From QALR01 sp900552255 (GTDB taxonomy: Bacteria; Bacillota; Clostridia; Oscillospirales; CAG-272), in assembly GCA_048526005.1 (NCBI GenBank), contig DBFVEH010000021.1, positions 653,534 through 717,533 of the forward strand: DNA of 64,000 bases, written 5' to 3'. A model generated the notes under the pieces. That model made no database searches, had not been told where the DNA came from, and saw nothing but the letters and a program-made list of their open reading frames with translations. Each line of letters opens with the position of its first letter. The first letter of the stretch is position 1. A program made the position numbers and the translations under genes. Below, one piece after another: positions 1 through 8,487 of this stretch.

Positions 1-10
1 TGTTTTCTAT

Positions 11-39
11 ATTATAACGTGTCTTGCGCGATTTGTCAA
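11..39 (-). promoter_or_regulatory. Perfect sigma-A promoter pointing out of the window
   Basis: On the minus strand the sequence reads TTGACA, a 17-base spacer, then TATAAT, an exact match to the housekeeping promoter consensus. Transcription would run leftwards off the window, so the gene it serves is not visible. Confidence 0.8.
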
Positions 40-235
40 CATGTTTTGAAAAGTTTTACAAGATTTTTATTTTTATTACATTCAATATAAGATCGTTATA
101 TGTTCAAAATATGCGGCAGAAATAACGTAAAGCGCCGAAAAGCCTTGTCAGTCTATGGCTTTCCGACGCTTTTTCGTCATAGGTTCGCCGCATGGATCCG
201 AGACGCTCTGGCGCCTCTGCTCATATCTTATCCGC
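40..235. other. Gene-free stretch with one long hairpin
   Basis: No credible gene is seen. The region is AT-rich up to about position 120. Positions 131-144 and 157-170 form an inverted repeat that is fully paired on the minus strand if two G-U pairs are allowed. On the plus strand it is followed by four T residues, so it may be a weak terminator. Confidence 0.4.
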
Positions 236-265
236 AAAAAATACCGCATTTCTGCGGTATTTTTT
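236..265. terminator. Bidirectional terminator after tsf
   Basis: An 8-bp perfect stem (ATACCGCA / TGCGGTAT) with a 4-base loop is flanked by A5 and T5 runs, so it works on either strand. It lies 12 bases past the tsf stop codon and closes the rpsB-tsf transcript. Confidence 0.85.
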
Positions 266-277
266 AATAAACATATC

Positions 278-1204
278 TTATTTGCCGAGCATCTTAGCAA
301 CCTCGTCGCCGAGATTGTCCTCTCTCTTCTGAATGCCCTCGCCCTTTTCAAATCTTGCAAATTCGACGATTTTGATCGCCGTGCCAAGCTCCTTCGCAAC
401 GGATGTGATATACTGGCTGACCTTCATGTTGTCGTCCTTGATATATTCCTTTTCGACAAGGCAGTTTTCCTCATAGAATTTGCCGAGCTTTCCGGCCGCC
501 ATCTTGTCGAGGATCGCCTCGGGTTTCGTCGCGTTCTTGGGATCGTTCTTGATCTGCGCGATCACGACTTCCTTCTCCTCCGCGATGACATTTGCCGGAA
601 CGGAATCGCGGTCGAGATAAGGCGTCGCATAAGCGCCGGCCTGGAGCGCGATGTTCTTCGCAAATTCCACAAATTTATCGTTGGTTGCAAGCGAAGGGTC
701 GACGTCGAATTTCACGATGACGCCGATCGCGCCGTTTCCGTGGACATAGGTGCTCGTGATGCCCTCGATGACGACGAAGCGGCGAACGGAAATCTTCTCG
801 CCGATCGTGAAAATTTTATCCTTAACGGTTTCATCGACGGTGTATTCCGTGCCGTCGAATTTGCAGGCGCCGAGCGCCTCGAGCGTCGCCGGCTTGCAGG
901 CGACAATCGTTCTCAGAATCCCGTTTACAAACTCGACGAAGGTCGCGTTCTTCGCGACAAAGTCGGTCTCCGAATTGACCTCGACCATTGCGACGGTGTC
1001 GCCGTCTTTGAGTATCGATACAAGACCATCCGCCGCGATTCTGTCCGCTTTTTTAGCGGCGGCGGCAAGTCCCTTTTCTCTGAGCAGCTTGATGGCGGCA
1101 TCGACGTCCCCGTCCGACTCCACAAGCGCACGCTTGCAGTCCATCAGTCCCGCGCCTGTTTTCTTTTTCAGGTCGCCGACCATCTGTGCGGATATATTTG
1201 CCAT
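278..1204 (-). CDS. tsf: Translation elongation factor Ts
   Basis: EF-Ts exchanges GDP for GTP on EF-Tu in the cytoplasm. At 308 residues it has normal length. The N-terminal UBA-like module carries the signature KTGAGLMDCKRAL at about residues 15-27, and the core has NSETDFVAKN at about 77-86, both typical of the family. The ATG at 1204 is preceded by GAGGAGG. It follows rpsB by 46 bases, the usual bacterial order, but a strong terminator comes right after it, so pyrH and frr are not in the same transcript here. Confidence 0.97.
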   Translation of the reverse strand: MANISAQMVGDLKKKTGAGLMDCKRALVESDGDVDAAIKLLREKGLAAAAKKADRIAADGLVSILKDGDTVAMVEVNSETDFVAKNATFVEFVNGILRTIVACKPATLEALGACKFDGTEYTVDETVKDKIFTIGEKISVRRFVVIEGITSTYVHGNGAIGVIVKFDVDPSLATNDKFVEFAKNIALQAGAYATPYLDRDSVPANVIAEEKEVVIAQIKNDPKNATKPEAILDKMAAGKLGKFYEENCLVEKEYIKDDNMKVSQYITSVAKELGTAIKIVEFARFEKGEGIQKREDNLGDEVAKMLGK

Positions 1205-1250
1205 TTTCTTATCCTCCTCTGTGAATTTTAATATCTATACGCGGTTCGCA

Positions 1251-2015
1251 TTAAGCTTCGGCGCTTTCGGCAGCTTCGGCCTCGGCCGCTTCCTCTGCCG
1301 CCGCTTCCTCTGCGGGAGCCGCGGTCGTCTGCTCGCCCTGCTTGCCCTCGATGACGGCGTCGGCGAGGACGCTGGAAATCAGCTTGATCGCGCGGATCGC
1401 GTCGTCGTTTCCGGGAATGATATAGTCTGCGTCGTCAGGATCGCAGTTCGTATCGACGATCGCGATGACCGGAATGTCGAGCTTCTTCGCTTCCAGCACG
1501 GCATTGTGCTCTTTTCTCGGGTCTACGATGAACACCGCCGCCGGAAGTCCGGGCATATTCTTGATGCCGCCGAGATTTCTCTCGAGGTCTTCCATTTCCT
1601 TTGTGAGCTTCGCCACTTCTTTCTTGGGAAGCAGACCGAAAGTGCCCTCTTCTTTCATCTTTTCGAGGGATGCAAGACGGCCGATGCTTCTCTTGATCGT
1701 CTTATAGTTCGTGAGCATACCGCCGAGCCAGCGCACATTGACATAATACATGCCGCAGCGCTCCGCCTCTTCCTTGATGGCGTCCGCCGCCTGCTTCTTC
1801 GTTCCCACAAAGAGCAGGTCGCCGCCCTCAGCCGAAAGCTCCTTTACAAAATTGTAGGCCTCGTCGATCTTGCCGACCGTTTTCTGAAGGTCGATGATAT
1901 AGATGCCGTTTCTTTCCGTGAAGATGTATTCCGCCATCTTGGGATTCCATCTTCTCGTGTGATGTCCGAAATGGACGCCTGCTTCGAGCAGCTGCTTGAT
2001 TGAAATAACTGCCAT
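1251..2015 (-). CDS. rpsB: Ribosomal protein S2
   Basis: S2 is a late-assembling protein of the 30S subunit that helps recruit S1-type proteins. The protein begins MAVISIKQLLEAGVHFGHHT, a family hallmark, and is 254 residues long. An in-frame ATG 18 codons upstream is rejected because AAGGAG lies directly before the ATG at 2015. The C-terminus is a low-complexity Ala/Glu tail of about 30 residues, acidic and probably disordered, as seen in many Clostridia. It is the first gene of rpsB-tsf. Confidence 0.97.
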   Translation of the reverse strand: MAVISIKQLLEAGVHFGHHTRRWNPKMAEYIFTERNGIYIIDLQKTVGKIDEAYNFVKELSAEGGDLLFVGTKKQAADAIKEEAERCGMYYVNVRWLGGMLTNYKTIKRSIGRLASLEKMKEEGTFGLLPKKEVAKLTKEMEDLERNLGGIKNMPGLPAAVFIVDPRKEHNAVLEAKKLDIPVIAIVDTNCDPDDADYIIPGNDDAIRAIKLISSVLADAVIEGKQGEQTTAAPAEEAAAEEAAEAEAAESAEA

Positions 2016-2158
2016 GATTTTTTCTCCTTTTTGGTTTTTTCCTCCACAGCGCGGATGATAAAAGTGCAAAGCCCCATGGGCACCAATCGCACGCCGCTGC
2101 TGTGTGCGGATTTTGATTTTTCGGTATTCGGATGCACAAAGCCCCGAAAATCCAATTT
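2016..2158 (-). promoter_or_regulatory. rpsB 5' leader with a repeated motif
   Basis: About 140 bases separate the predicted start point from the rpsB ATG. On the minus strand the sequence GGGGCTTTG occurs twice, at 2137-2145 and 2067-2075, each followed by a GCA-containing segment. A leader of this length on a ribosomal protein gene suggests autoregulation by S2, but that is inference. Confidence 0.4.
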
Positions 2159-2187
2159 ATTTTATCATAAAATCGCCGGAAATGCAA
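2159..2187 (-). promoter_or_regulatory. Sigma-A promoter of rpsB-tsf
   Basis: TTGCAT, a 17-base spacer, then TAAAAT on the minus strand, about 145-170 bases before rpsB. Confidence 0.7.
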
Positions 2188-2205
2188 GGGGTTTTATGAC
2201 ATTTT

Positions 2206-2490
2206 TTACTTTTTCCCCGACTTTTTCTCGCATCCGAGCTTTTCATAGAGCGAAATATCCACGTTCACAAGCACCGCATCCTTCCCGAAGCAGCCGATCT
2301 TATCCCACGGAATGACCAGCTCCTCGCATTTTCCAAAGCCGAATACGCGGCAGTCGAACAAAACGACGATGGCCAGCACACAGCCGGAGCATACGTCGAT
2401 CTCCACGTCGTTTATGTATCCGAGCCGCTTTCCGTCGCAAATGTTGATGACCTCTTTATCTTTCAAATCGTTGATGCTGCATCTGTCCAT
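2206..2490 (-). CDS. YlmC/YmxH-family PRC-barrel protein
   Basis: A 94-residue protein of the small PRC-barrel family (YlmC/YmxH), associated with sporulating Firmicutes; the biochemical role is unknown. It shows the pattern of the family: an N-terminal LKDKEVINICDGKRLGYIND strand pair, then a hydrophobic strand and VIPWDKIGCFGKDAVLVN. The ATG at 2490 is chosen because CGGAGGAAA lies just upstream; the longer frame from 2514 would translate through that site. It is transcribed away from the QueG-like gene and ends shortly before the rpsB promoter. Confidence 0.8.
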   Translation of the reverse strand: MDRCSINDLKDKEVINICDGKRLGYINDVEIDVCSGCVLAIVVLFDCRVFGFGKCEELVIPWDKIGCFGKDAVLVNVDISLYEKLGCEKKSGKK

Positions 2491-2522
2491 AATAGATTTC
2501 CTCCGACAAAGCATATTTTCCG

Positions 2523-2553
2523 AATGTATTCATTCGTCATACTGACAATATAT
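2523..2553 (-). promoter_or_regulatory. Possible sigma-E-like sporulation promoter
   Basis: Upstream of the YlmC-like gene the minus strand has ATATATT, 16 bases, then AATACATT, which resembles the sigma-E -10 element CATACANT in 7 of 8 positions. No good sigma-A pair is evident. The match is short, so confidence is low. Confidence 0.25.
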
Positions 2554-2594
2554 GCCGGATCCCGCAAAAAATATTCAGTTTTCCCGTTATCATA

Positions 2595-2623
2595 TTGCCA
2601 TGAACGGCTTTTTGTGATAGAAT
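2595..2623 (+). promoter_or_regulatory. Sigma-A promoter of the Fe-S protein and exporter genes
   Basis: TTGCCA, a 17-base spacer, then TAGAAT, 48 bases before the start codon at 2671. Confidence 0.65.
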
Positions 2624-2670
2624 ATTGAGGAAAAACACGCGAAATGCGGCAGAAATCCGGAGGAAAAGCA

Positions 2671-3369
2671 ATGTTTGAGCATGAGATTCACGACTGTCTC
2701 ACAAAAAACGGCGCCTCGCTTGTCGGCTTTTCCGCGCTGGGGGACAAAGCGTCGCCGGACTTCCCCGCTCTGCGCTTCGCCGTGACGATTGTGCGAAAGC
2801 TCTCCGACACGATTGTGGAAACAATCGACGGCAGACCCTCCATTCAATATTTCCATCATTACCGCATCACCAATACGAAGCTCGACCTTCTTGCGCTGGA
2901 CGCCGTGGATTTCATCGAGGCACACGGCTTTTCGGCGCTGCCCATCGCCGCCTCACAAAGCACAAACACCGATAAGGATGCCTACCGCGGCGTCTTTCAG
3001 CACAAAACGGCGGCGGTGCTCGCAGGCCTCGGCTTCATCGGGAAAAGCGGGCTTTTCATCACCAAGGAATACGGCTCCAAGGTGCGCCTCGCGACCGTGC
3101 TCACCGATATGCCGCTCATCCCGTCCGGCGCTGTGATCACAGAGGGCTGCGGTGCCTGCGAAATTTGTAAAAATGCCTGCCCCGCCGGTGCGATCACCGG
3201 CAGGAACTACGTTTACGGCGCGCCGCGGGACACGATTCTCGACGCGGCACGGTGCTCCGCGCACATGAAAACCTACAAGGACATCGGGCGCGGCGCCGTC
3301 TGCGGCATCTGTATGCGCGTCTGTCCATATAATCGACGCAAAGGCGGGAGCGGCATGGCAGCGGATTGA
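2671..3369 (+). CDS. QueG-like double 4Fe-4S cluster protein
   Basis: A 232-residue relative of epoxyqueuosine reductase QueG. The C-terminal half has a first cluster motif CGACEICKNACP and a second set ending CGICMRVCPYNR, the double 4Fe-4S arrangement. True QueG is usually 350 residues or more with HEAT repeats after the clusters; these are missing, so this short form may act on another substrate or be an uncharacterised reductase. The ATG at 2671 follows GGAGGAAAAG; an earlier ATG at 2644 precedes that site and is rejected. The ABC exporter genes follow after 49 bases. Confidence 0.75.
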   Translation: MFEHEIHDCLTKNGASLVGFSALGDKASPDFPALRFAVTIVRKLSDTIVETIDGRPSIQYFHHYRITNTKLDLLALDAVDFIEAHGFSALPIAASQSTNTDKDAYRGVFQHKTAAVLAGLGFIGKSGLFITKEYGSKVRLATVLTDMPLIPSGAVITEGCGACEICKNACPAGAITGRNYVYGAPRDTILDAARCSAHMKTYKDIGRGAVCGICMRVCPYNRRKGGSGMAAD

Positions 3370-3418
3370 CAGAATATCAAAACAAACAATCATTTCATAA
3401 TTTCCGGAGGAAAAGGAC

Positions 3419-5152
3419 TTGACAAAGCTTTTGAAATATATGAGGGGGTATACCGCATCAGCAGTGTCCGCGCCTTTTTTCAAGGTGCTGGAAGCGATTT
3501 TCGAGCTGATGATCCCGCTCGTCATGAAAAACATCATCGATATCGGCATCGCGGCGGGCGATAAGCCCTATATTTTCCGTATGTGCGGGCTTCTCGTGCT
3601 GCTCGGACTTGTCGGCTTTATCTGCACGATGTTCGCGCAGTATTTCGCGGCCAAGGCCGCGGTCGGCTTCTCGAAAAATATCCGTTCGGCGCTCTTTGCT
3701 CATACGCAGAAGCTCTCCTTCTCCGACATCGACCGGATGGGCACCTCGACCATGATCACGCGCATGACGAGCGACATCACGCAGGTGCAGTCCGGCGTGA
3801 ATCTGACGCTGCGGCTCTTTTCCCGTTCTCCCGTCATCGTCTTCGGCTCGATGATCATGGCGTTTACCATCGATGTGAAAGCCGCTCTCGTCTTTGCCGT
3901 CGCGATCCCCGTGCTGTGCGTCGTCGTATTCGGCATCATGCTCGCCGGGATTCCGCTCTACCGAAAGGTGCAGACCGGCCTTGACCGGGTGCTTGGCATC
4001 ACGCGCGAAAATCTCTCCGGCACGCGCGTCATCCGCGCATTTGCGGATGAGGAAAATGAGATCCGCGAGTTCGACCGGCACAACGCGGCGCTCACGGCCG
4101 TGCAGAAATTCGCCGGCAAGATCTCGGCGCTCATGAATCCCTTGACTTATCTGATCATCAATCTCGCGATTATCGCGCTGATCCATGTCGGCGCACTGCG
4201 CGTCGAGGCGGGTATCATCACACAGGGCGCCGTCATCGCGCTTTACAACTATATGTCCCAGATCCTCACCGAGCTCATCAAGCTTGCAAACCTGATCATC
4301 ACCATGACAAAATCCGCAGCGTGCGCCGACCGCATTGAGGCGATGCTCGAGGACGGAGGCGCGCCGCGTCCCACGGCGGAAAGCAAGGAAAAACAGAACG
4401 ATTTCGCCGTCACTTTCCGGCAGGTCGGGCTCACCTACCAAAACGCCTCGGACGAATCGCTCACGAATATCGATTTCACCGTCCGCCGCGGCGAAACGGT
4501 CGGCATCATCGGCGGCACCGGCTCAGGCAAAACCTCGCTTGTAGAGCTCATTCCCCGCTTTTATGACGCGACGCGCGGCGAGGTCCTCATAGACGGCGTG
4601 GACGTGCGCGCCTATTCCGACGGCGCCTTAAAGAAAAAGGTCGGCATCGTCATGCAGAAGGCGGTGCTCTTCCACGGCACCATTCGGGAAAATATCCGAT
4701 GGGGCAAGCCGGATGCCACCGACGCGGAAATTTGGCGTGCGCTCGATACCGCCCAGGCGCGCGACGTCGTCGAGGGCAAAGAGGGCGGTCTCGACTACGT
4801 AATCGAGCAGGGAGGCAAGAATCTCTCCGGCGGACAGCGCCAAAGACTCGGCATCGCGCGTTCCCTCGTCGGAAATCCTGATATCATCATCTTCGACGAC
4901 AGCGCCTCCGCGCTCGACTATGCCACGGATGCGCGCCTGCGCGCCGCCGTCCGTGAAATGGAGGGCGAGCATACCGTTTTCATCGTATCGCAGCGCGCCG
5001 CCTCCATTTCCCATGCGGATAAAATCATCGTCCTCGACGACGGCAGGGTCGCCGGACTGGGCACACATGCGGAGCTGCTCGAAAGCTGCCCTGTCTATCA
5101 GGAAATCTATTATTCTCAATTTCCGAAGGAAAAGGGGGAAACGCGGATATGA
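3419..5152 (+). CDS. ABC exporter subunit with degenerate ATP site
   Basis: A 577-residue fused membrane plus nucleotide-binding protein, a half-transporter of the multidrug/lipid exporter type in the cell membrane. About 300 residues hold six predicted helices. The ATPase has Walker A GGTGSGKTS (about 364-372) and a canonical signature LSGGQ (about 472). The catalytic Walker B glutamate is Asp (FDD, about 492-494) and the H-loop His is Gln (SQR, about 525). These changes mark the non-catalytic partner of a heterodimer such as TM287/288 or BmrC/D. The start is TTG at 3419, 6 bases after CGGAGGAAA. Its stop overlaps the next start (ATGA). Confidence 0.9.
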   Translation: MTKLLKYMRGYTASAVSAPFFKVLEAIFELMIPLVMKNIIDIGIAAGDKPYIFRMCGLLVLLGLVGFICTMFAQYFAAKAAVGFSKNIRSALFAHTQKLSFSDIDRMGTSTMITRMTSDITQVQSGVNLTLRLFSRSPVIVFGSMIMAFTIDVKAALVFAVAIPVLCVVVFGIMLAGIPLYRKVQTGLDRVLGITRENLSGTRVIRAFADEENEIREFDRHNAALTAVQKFAGKISALMNPLTYLIINLAIIALIHVGALRVEAGIITQGAVIALYNYMSQILTELIKLANLIITMTKSAACADRIEAMLEDGGAPRPTAESKEKQNDFAVTFRQVGLTYQNASDESLTNIDFTVRRGETVGIIGGTGSGKTSLVELIPRFYDATRGEVLIDGVDVRAYSDGALKKKVGIVMQKAVLFHGTIRENIRWGKPDATDAEIWRALDTAQARDVVEGKEGGLDYVIEQGGKNLSGGQRQRLGIARSLVGNPDIIIFDDSASALDYATDARLRAAVREMEGEHTVFIVSQRAASISHADKIIVLDDGRVAGLGTHAELLESCPVYQEIYYSQFPKEKGETRI

Positions 5153-6900
5153 AAAGCAACCAGAAAGCCTCCCGCGGCACCTTAAAAAAGGTGCTGACCT
5201 ACCTGAGGCACTATACGCCGGCACTTCTTCTTTCCCTGCTGCTTGCCGCGGCTTCCGTCGTTCTGACTCTATACGTGCCGATTCTCATCGGCGACGCCAT
5301 CGACCTCATTCTTGAGCCCGGAAAGGTGTATTTTGACGATATCGCCTCCCTGCTTATCAAAATCGCCGTCGCGGCCGCGGCGGCAGCCCTCTTTCAATGG
5401 CTCATGAACATCATCAACAACCGAATCACCTATGGTGTCGTGCGCGATATCCGCAGCGAGGCGTTCGCAAAGCTTCAAGACCTGCCTGTCTCCTATATCG
5501 ACTCCCACGCGCATGGAGAGATCGTCAGCCGCATCATCACCGACGCCGACCAGTTCTCCGACGGACTGCTCATGGGCTTTTCCCAGCTCTTCACCGGCGT
5601 CATCACCATCATCGGCACGCTTGCGTTCATGTTCGCCATCAACTGGAAAATCGCGCTCGTCGTGGTGCTTGTAACGCCTCTTTCCCTTTTCGCGGCAAGC
5701 TTCATCGCGAAACGAACCTATTCGATGTTCCGGCTTCAATCGGAAACGCGCGGCGAGCAGACCGCCTTTATCAACGAGATCATCGGCAACGAAAAGGTGG
5801 TGCGCGCATACGGACACGAGGCCGAAGTCTCCGAGACCTTTGAGGAAATCAATGAAAGGCTTGAAAAATGCTCACGGCGCGCGGTATTCTATTCCTCGAC
5901 CGTGAATCCGACGACGCGCTTTGTCAACAGCATCGTCTATGCCGGCGTAGGACTCGTCGGCGCGCTCTCCGTCATTGCAAGTCCGACGTTTACCGTCGGC
6001 AGCCTGTCGATCTTTCTCAGTTATGCCAACCAGTATACGAAGCCGTTCAACGAAATCTCCGGCGTCGTGACGGAGCTTCAGAATGCGCTCGCCTGCGCCG
6101 CAAGGCTCTTCGAGCTGATCTGCGAGACGCCGCAGACTCCCGACGCACCGGATGCAGTCGTCCTCGAGCAGGCAAAGGGTGCAATGGAGATCAAAAACGT
6201 CGATTTCTCATACGTGCCCGCAAGACCGCTTATCCGCGACTTCAATCTGTCCGTCCCCGCCGGACGCCGCGTTGCCATCGTCGGACCCACCGGCTGCGGC
6301 AAGACGACGCTCATCAACCTGCTCATGCGCTTCTACGACGTGGACGCGGGAGAAATCCGCGTGGACGGCACAGATATCCGCGATATCACGAGAAAAAGCC
6401 TGCGGAAAAGCTACGGCATGGTCTTGCAGGAAACATGGCTGAAAACGGGGACCGTGCGCGAGAACATCGCCATCGGAAAACCCGACGCCACCGATGAGGA
6501 GATCGTCGCCGCCGCCAAAGCCTCCCATGCACACAGCTTTATCAAGCGGCTCCCCGCGGGCTACGATACCGTCATCAGCGACGACAGCGGGCTCTCGCAG
6601 GGACAGAAGCAGCTGCTCTGCATCGCGCGCGTCATGCTTTGCCTGCCGCCGATGCTGATTCTCGACGAAGCTACCTCCTCCATCGACACGCGCACGGAAA
6701 TGAAAATTCAAAACGCCTTTGCCGTCATGATGGAGGGACGGACCAGCTTTATCGTGGCTCATCGGCTTTCCACCATCCGCGAGGCGGACATCATCCTTGT
6801 GATGAAAAACGGAAGCGTCATCGAAAGCGGCACCCATGCTTCCCTGCTTCAAAAGGGCGGCTTCTACGCGGAGCTTTACAACAGCCAGTTCAAAGGATAA
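5149..6900 (+). CDS. ABC exporter subunit with catalytic ATP site
   Basis: A 583-residue half-transporter that pairs with the preceding subunit. Its ATPase has Walker A GPTGCGKTT (about 379-387), Walker B LILDEATSS with the catalytic Glu (about 507) and H-loop His in VAHRLST (about 538). Its signature is LSQGQ rather than LSGGQ (about 482). In a heterodimer each site combines the Walker motifs of one chain with the signature of the other. The good signature of the first chain thus meets the good Walker B/H-loop here, leaving one full site and one dead site. Translation is coupled through the ATGA overlap. The substrate (drug, peptide or lipid) cannot be read from the sequence. Confidence 0.92.
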   Translation: MKSNQKASRGTLKKVLTYLRHYTPALLLSLLLAAASVVLTLYVPILIGDAIDLILEPGKVYFDDIASLLIKIAVAAAAAALFQWLMNIINNRITYGVVRDIRSEAFAKLQDLPVSYIDSHAHGEIVSRIITDADQFSDGLLMGFSQLFTGVITIIGTLAFMFAINWKIALVVVLVTPLSLFAASFIAKRTYSMFRLQSETRGEQTAFINEIIGNEKVVRAYGHEAEVSETFEEINERLEKCSRRAVFYSSTVNPTTRFVNSIVYAGVGLVGALSVIASPTFTVGSLSIFLSYANQYTKPFNEISGVVTELQNALACAARLFELICETPQTPDAPDAVVLEQAKGAMEIKNVDFSYVPARPLIRDFNLSVPAGRRVAIVGPTGCGKTTLINLLMRFYDVDAGEIRVDGTDIRDITRKSLRKSYGMVLQETWLKTGTVRENIAIGKPDATDEEIVAAAKASHAHSFIKRLPAGYDTVISDDSGLSQGQKQLLCIARVMLCLPPMLILDEATSSIDTRTEMKIQNAFAVMMEGRTSFIVAHRLSTIREADIILVMKNGSVIESGTHASLLQKGGFYAELYNSQFKG

Positions 6901-6908
6901 TAATAAAG

Positions 6909-6945
6909 ATGCGGCAAATTGAACAGAATGTTAAATTTGCCGCAT
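6909..6945 (+). terminator. Terminator after the ABC exporter
   Basis: ATGCGGCAAATT pairs with AATTTGCCGCAT across a 13-base loop, followed by a poor T tract (ATTCTT). It lies 9 bases past the exporter stop codon and right before a new promoter. Confidence 0.6.
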
Positions 6946-6949
6946 ATTC

Positions 6950-6978
6950 TTGACCTCTCGTGACCCTTGTGATAAAAT
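6950..6978 (+). promoter_or_regulatory. Sigma-A promoter of the M6 peptidase gene
   Basis: TTGACC, a 17-base spacer, then TAAAAT, about 43 bases before the start codon. Confidence 0.75.
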
Positions 6979-7020
6979 AAATCCGTTATTATATTCTTTT
7001 TTATAAGAAAGGAATCCGTC

Positions 7021-8454
7021 ATGAAACCACTGACACCCGCACCGCTGCTGCTCGTCATCGCAAGCTTTGACCCGAACGGCAACGGCAAAAACGACTATGA
7101 TCCCGAGCATCCCGAGCTGTTATATGACAAAACCTCGCCGATTTTCGGCGAGCAATGGGCGATCTCCAAGCCGGAGGACTGCTATGAGCGCTTCTTCGGA
7201 GAGAGCGGCTATTCCCTTATGAATTTTTATAAGGAGATGACGCTTGGAAAGTTTTGGTTCTATCCTGTACATATCGACCATCCGCAAAGAGAAGGCGCGC
7301 CGGAGGGAATCCTTGAAATCACGGTGCCCCTGCCGCATCCCGCCGCGCTGCGCAATCTCGAGGGCTATACCAATGAGACCGCGGCGGCCAAGGCCATTCA
7401 TGACATCGTCGAGGCCTGCGATCCTTACATCGATTTTGCCAAATACGACAAAAACGGGGACGGTATCATTACGCCGGATGAGCTTGCCATCGTCATTCTC
7501 AACGCGGGCTACGACCGTGCGTCCACCAAGGCGGACGAGGAATTTTCCAAGGTCGTCTGCGAAAACGGACCGATCCCGAGCCACCGCTTCATGGTGCATG
7601 GAACCAGCCAGCCCACCGACGCCCATATGAGCGGCGGCGTCAAAATCGTGCGCGTATCCAACGTCGGCGAATACAATTCCCACGGTCCGATCACAATCGG
7701 TACACCGGCACATGAGCTTGCGCACAACGTGGGCGCACAGGATATGTATTGCCGCTATACCCCGCCCGCCGATTACGTTTTCGGCTGGCCGCTTCCGCTC
7801 AATTTTTCGCTGATGTCGTGGGGCAACCACCTCGACAGCGGCACCAAGCCCGCTTACATCGACCCGTATCAGAGAATCTATCTCGGCTGGGCACAAGAGG
7901 AAACGGCGGACGAGGACGGCGTATATACGCTTTACTCCACGCTTTCCGGCAAATACAAGGTGCTGAAAATCACAACGCCCGATCCGGACGAATATTTTCT
8001 CTGTGAAATCCGCCTCAAAGAAGGCTTCGAGGAAAAGCTGACCCCCGGCGACTCCAAAGGCGGCGTCGTCATTTGGCAGGTCGACGAGGCGATCAACCGC
8101 GAATGGTTCACCAAGGCGCAGTGCGTCTCCTCTAACCGTCCCGATGGAAAGCGCCATGATCTCGGAAACGCCATAAGACTTCGCAATATGTTCACCGAAA
8201 TCACCGATGAGGCCGGCAGTTTTGTCAAATACGGCCCCTGCTTCAAGGAGAAAAATATCACGGAGGATCCGTTCTTCTATGCCTCCGACGATCCGAAAAC
8301 CGGATTTTTCGATTCCTCACTGTACTGCGGCGCCGCGTCGGAATCGTACTCGCTCAACCGCTTCCCCGAGGGCGTCTCACCCGACTGGAAGCTGCAAATC
8401 GAAGTCCTCGACGCCCCCGGCGCGGAAATGAGAATCCGCGTCAAACGGGGATAA
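7021..8454 (+). CDS. M6-type metallopeptidase domain protein
   Basis: A 477-residue protein with the zinc-peptidase signature HELAHNVGAQD at residues 231-241, which fits the HExxHxxGxxD pattern of the immune-inhibitor-A (M6) family. A DPNGNGKNDYD segment near the N-terminus and DKNGDGIITPDE (about 142-153) look like calcium-binding loops, as in dockerin/EF-hand motifs. Known M6 enzymes are secreted and made as longer precursors. Here the N-terminus (MKPLTPAPLLLVIASFD) has only a short hydrophobic run and no clear signal peptide or propeptide. Substrate unknown. The ATG follows AAAGGAATCCGTC. A cyclophilin lipoprotein lies 33 bases downstream. Confidence 0.8.
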   Translation: MKPLTPAPLLLVIASFDPNGNGKNDYDPEHPELLYDKTSPIFGEQWAISKPEDCYERFFGESGYSLMNFYKEMTLGKFWFYPVHIDHPQREGAPEGILEITVPLPHPAALRNLEGYTNETAAAKAIHDIVEACDPYIDFAKYDKNGDGIITPDELAIVILNAGYDRASTKADEEFSKVVCENGPIPSHRFMVHGTSQPTDAHMSGGVKIVRVSNVGEYNSHGPITIGTPAHELAHNVGAQDMYCRYTPPADYVFGWPLPLNFSLMSWGNHLDSGTKPAYIDPYQRIYLGWAQEETADEDGVYTLYSTLSGKYKVLKITTPDPDEYFLCEIRLKEGFEEKLTPGDSKGGVVIWQVDEAINREWFTKAQCVSSNRPDGKRHDLGNAIRLRNMFTEITDEAGSFVKYGPCFKEKNITEDPFFYASDDPKTGFFDSSLYCGAASESYSLNRFPEGVSPDWKLQIEVLDAPGAEMRIRVKRG

Positions 8455-8487
8455 CCTCTTTACGGAGAAGAAAGGAAAATTCCATCC

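Noticed and set aside
155..2003. Long plus-strand frames opposite tsf and rpsB
   Set aside because: They mirror highly conserved genes on the other strand, have no ribosome sites and resemble no family. They arise from codon bias.
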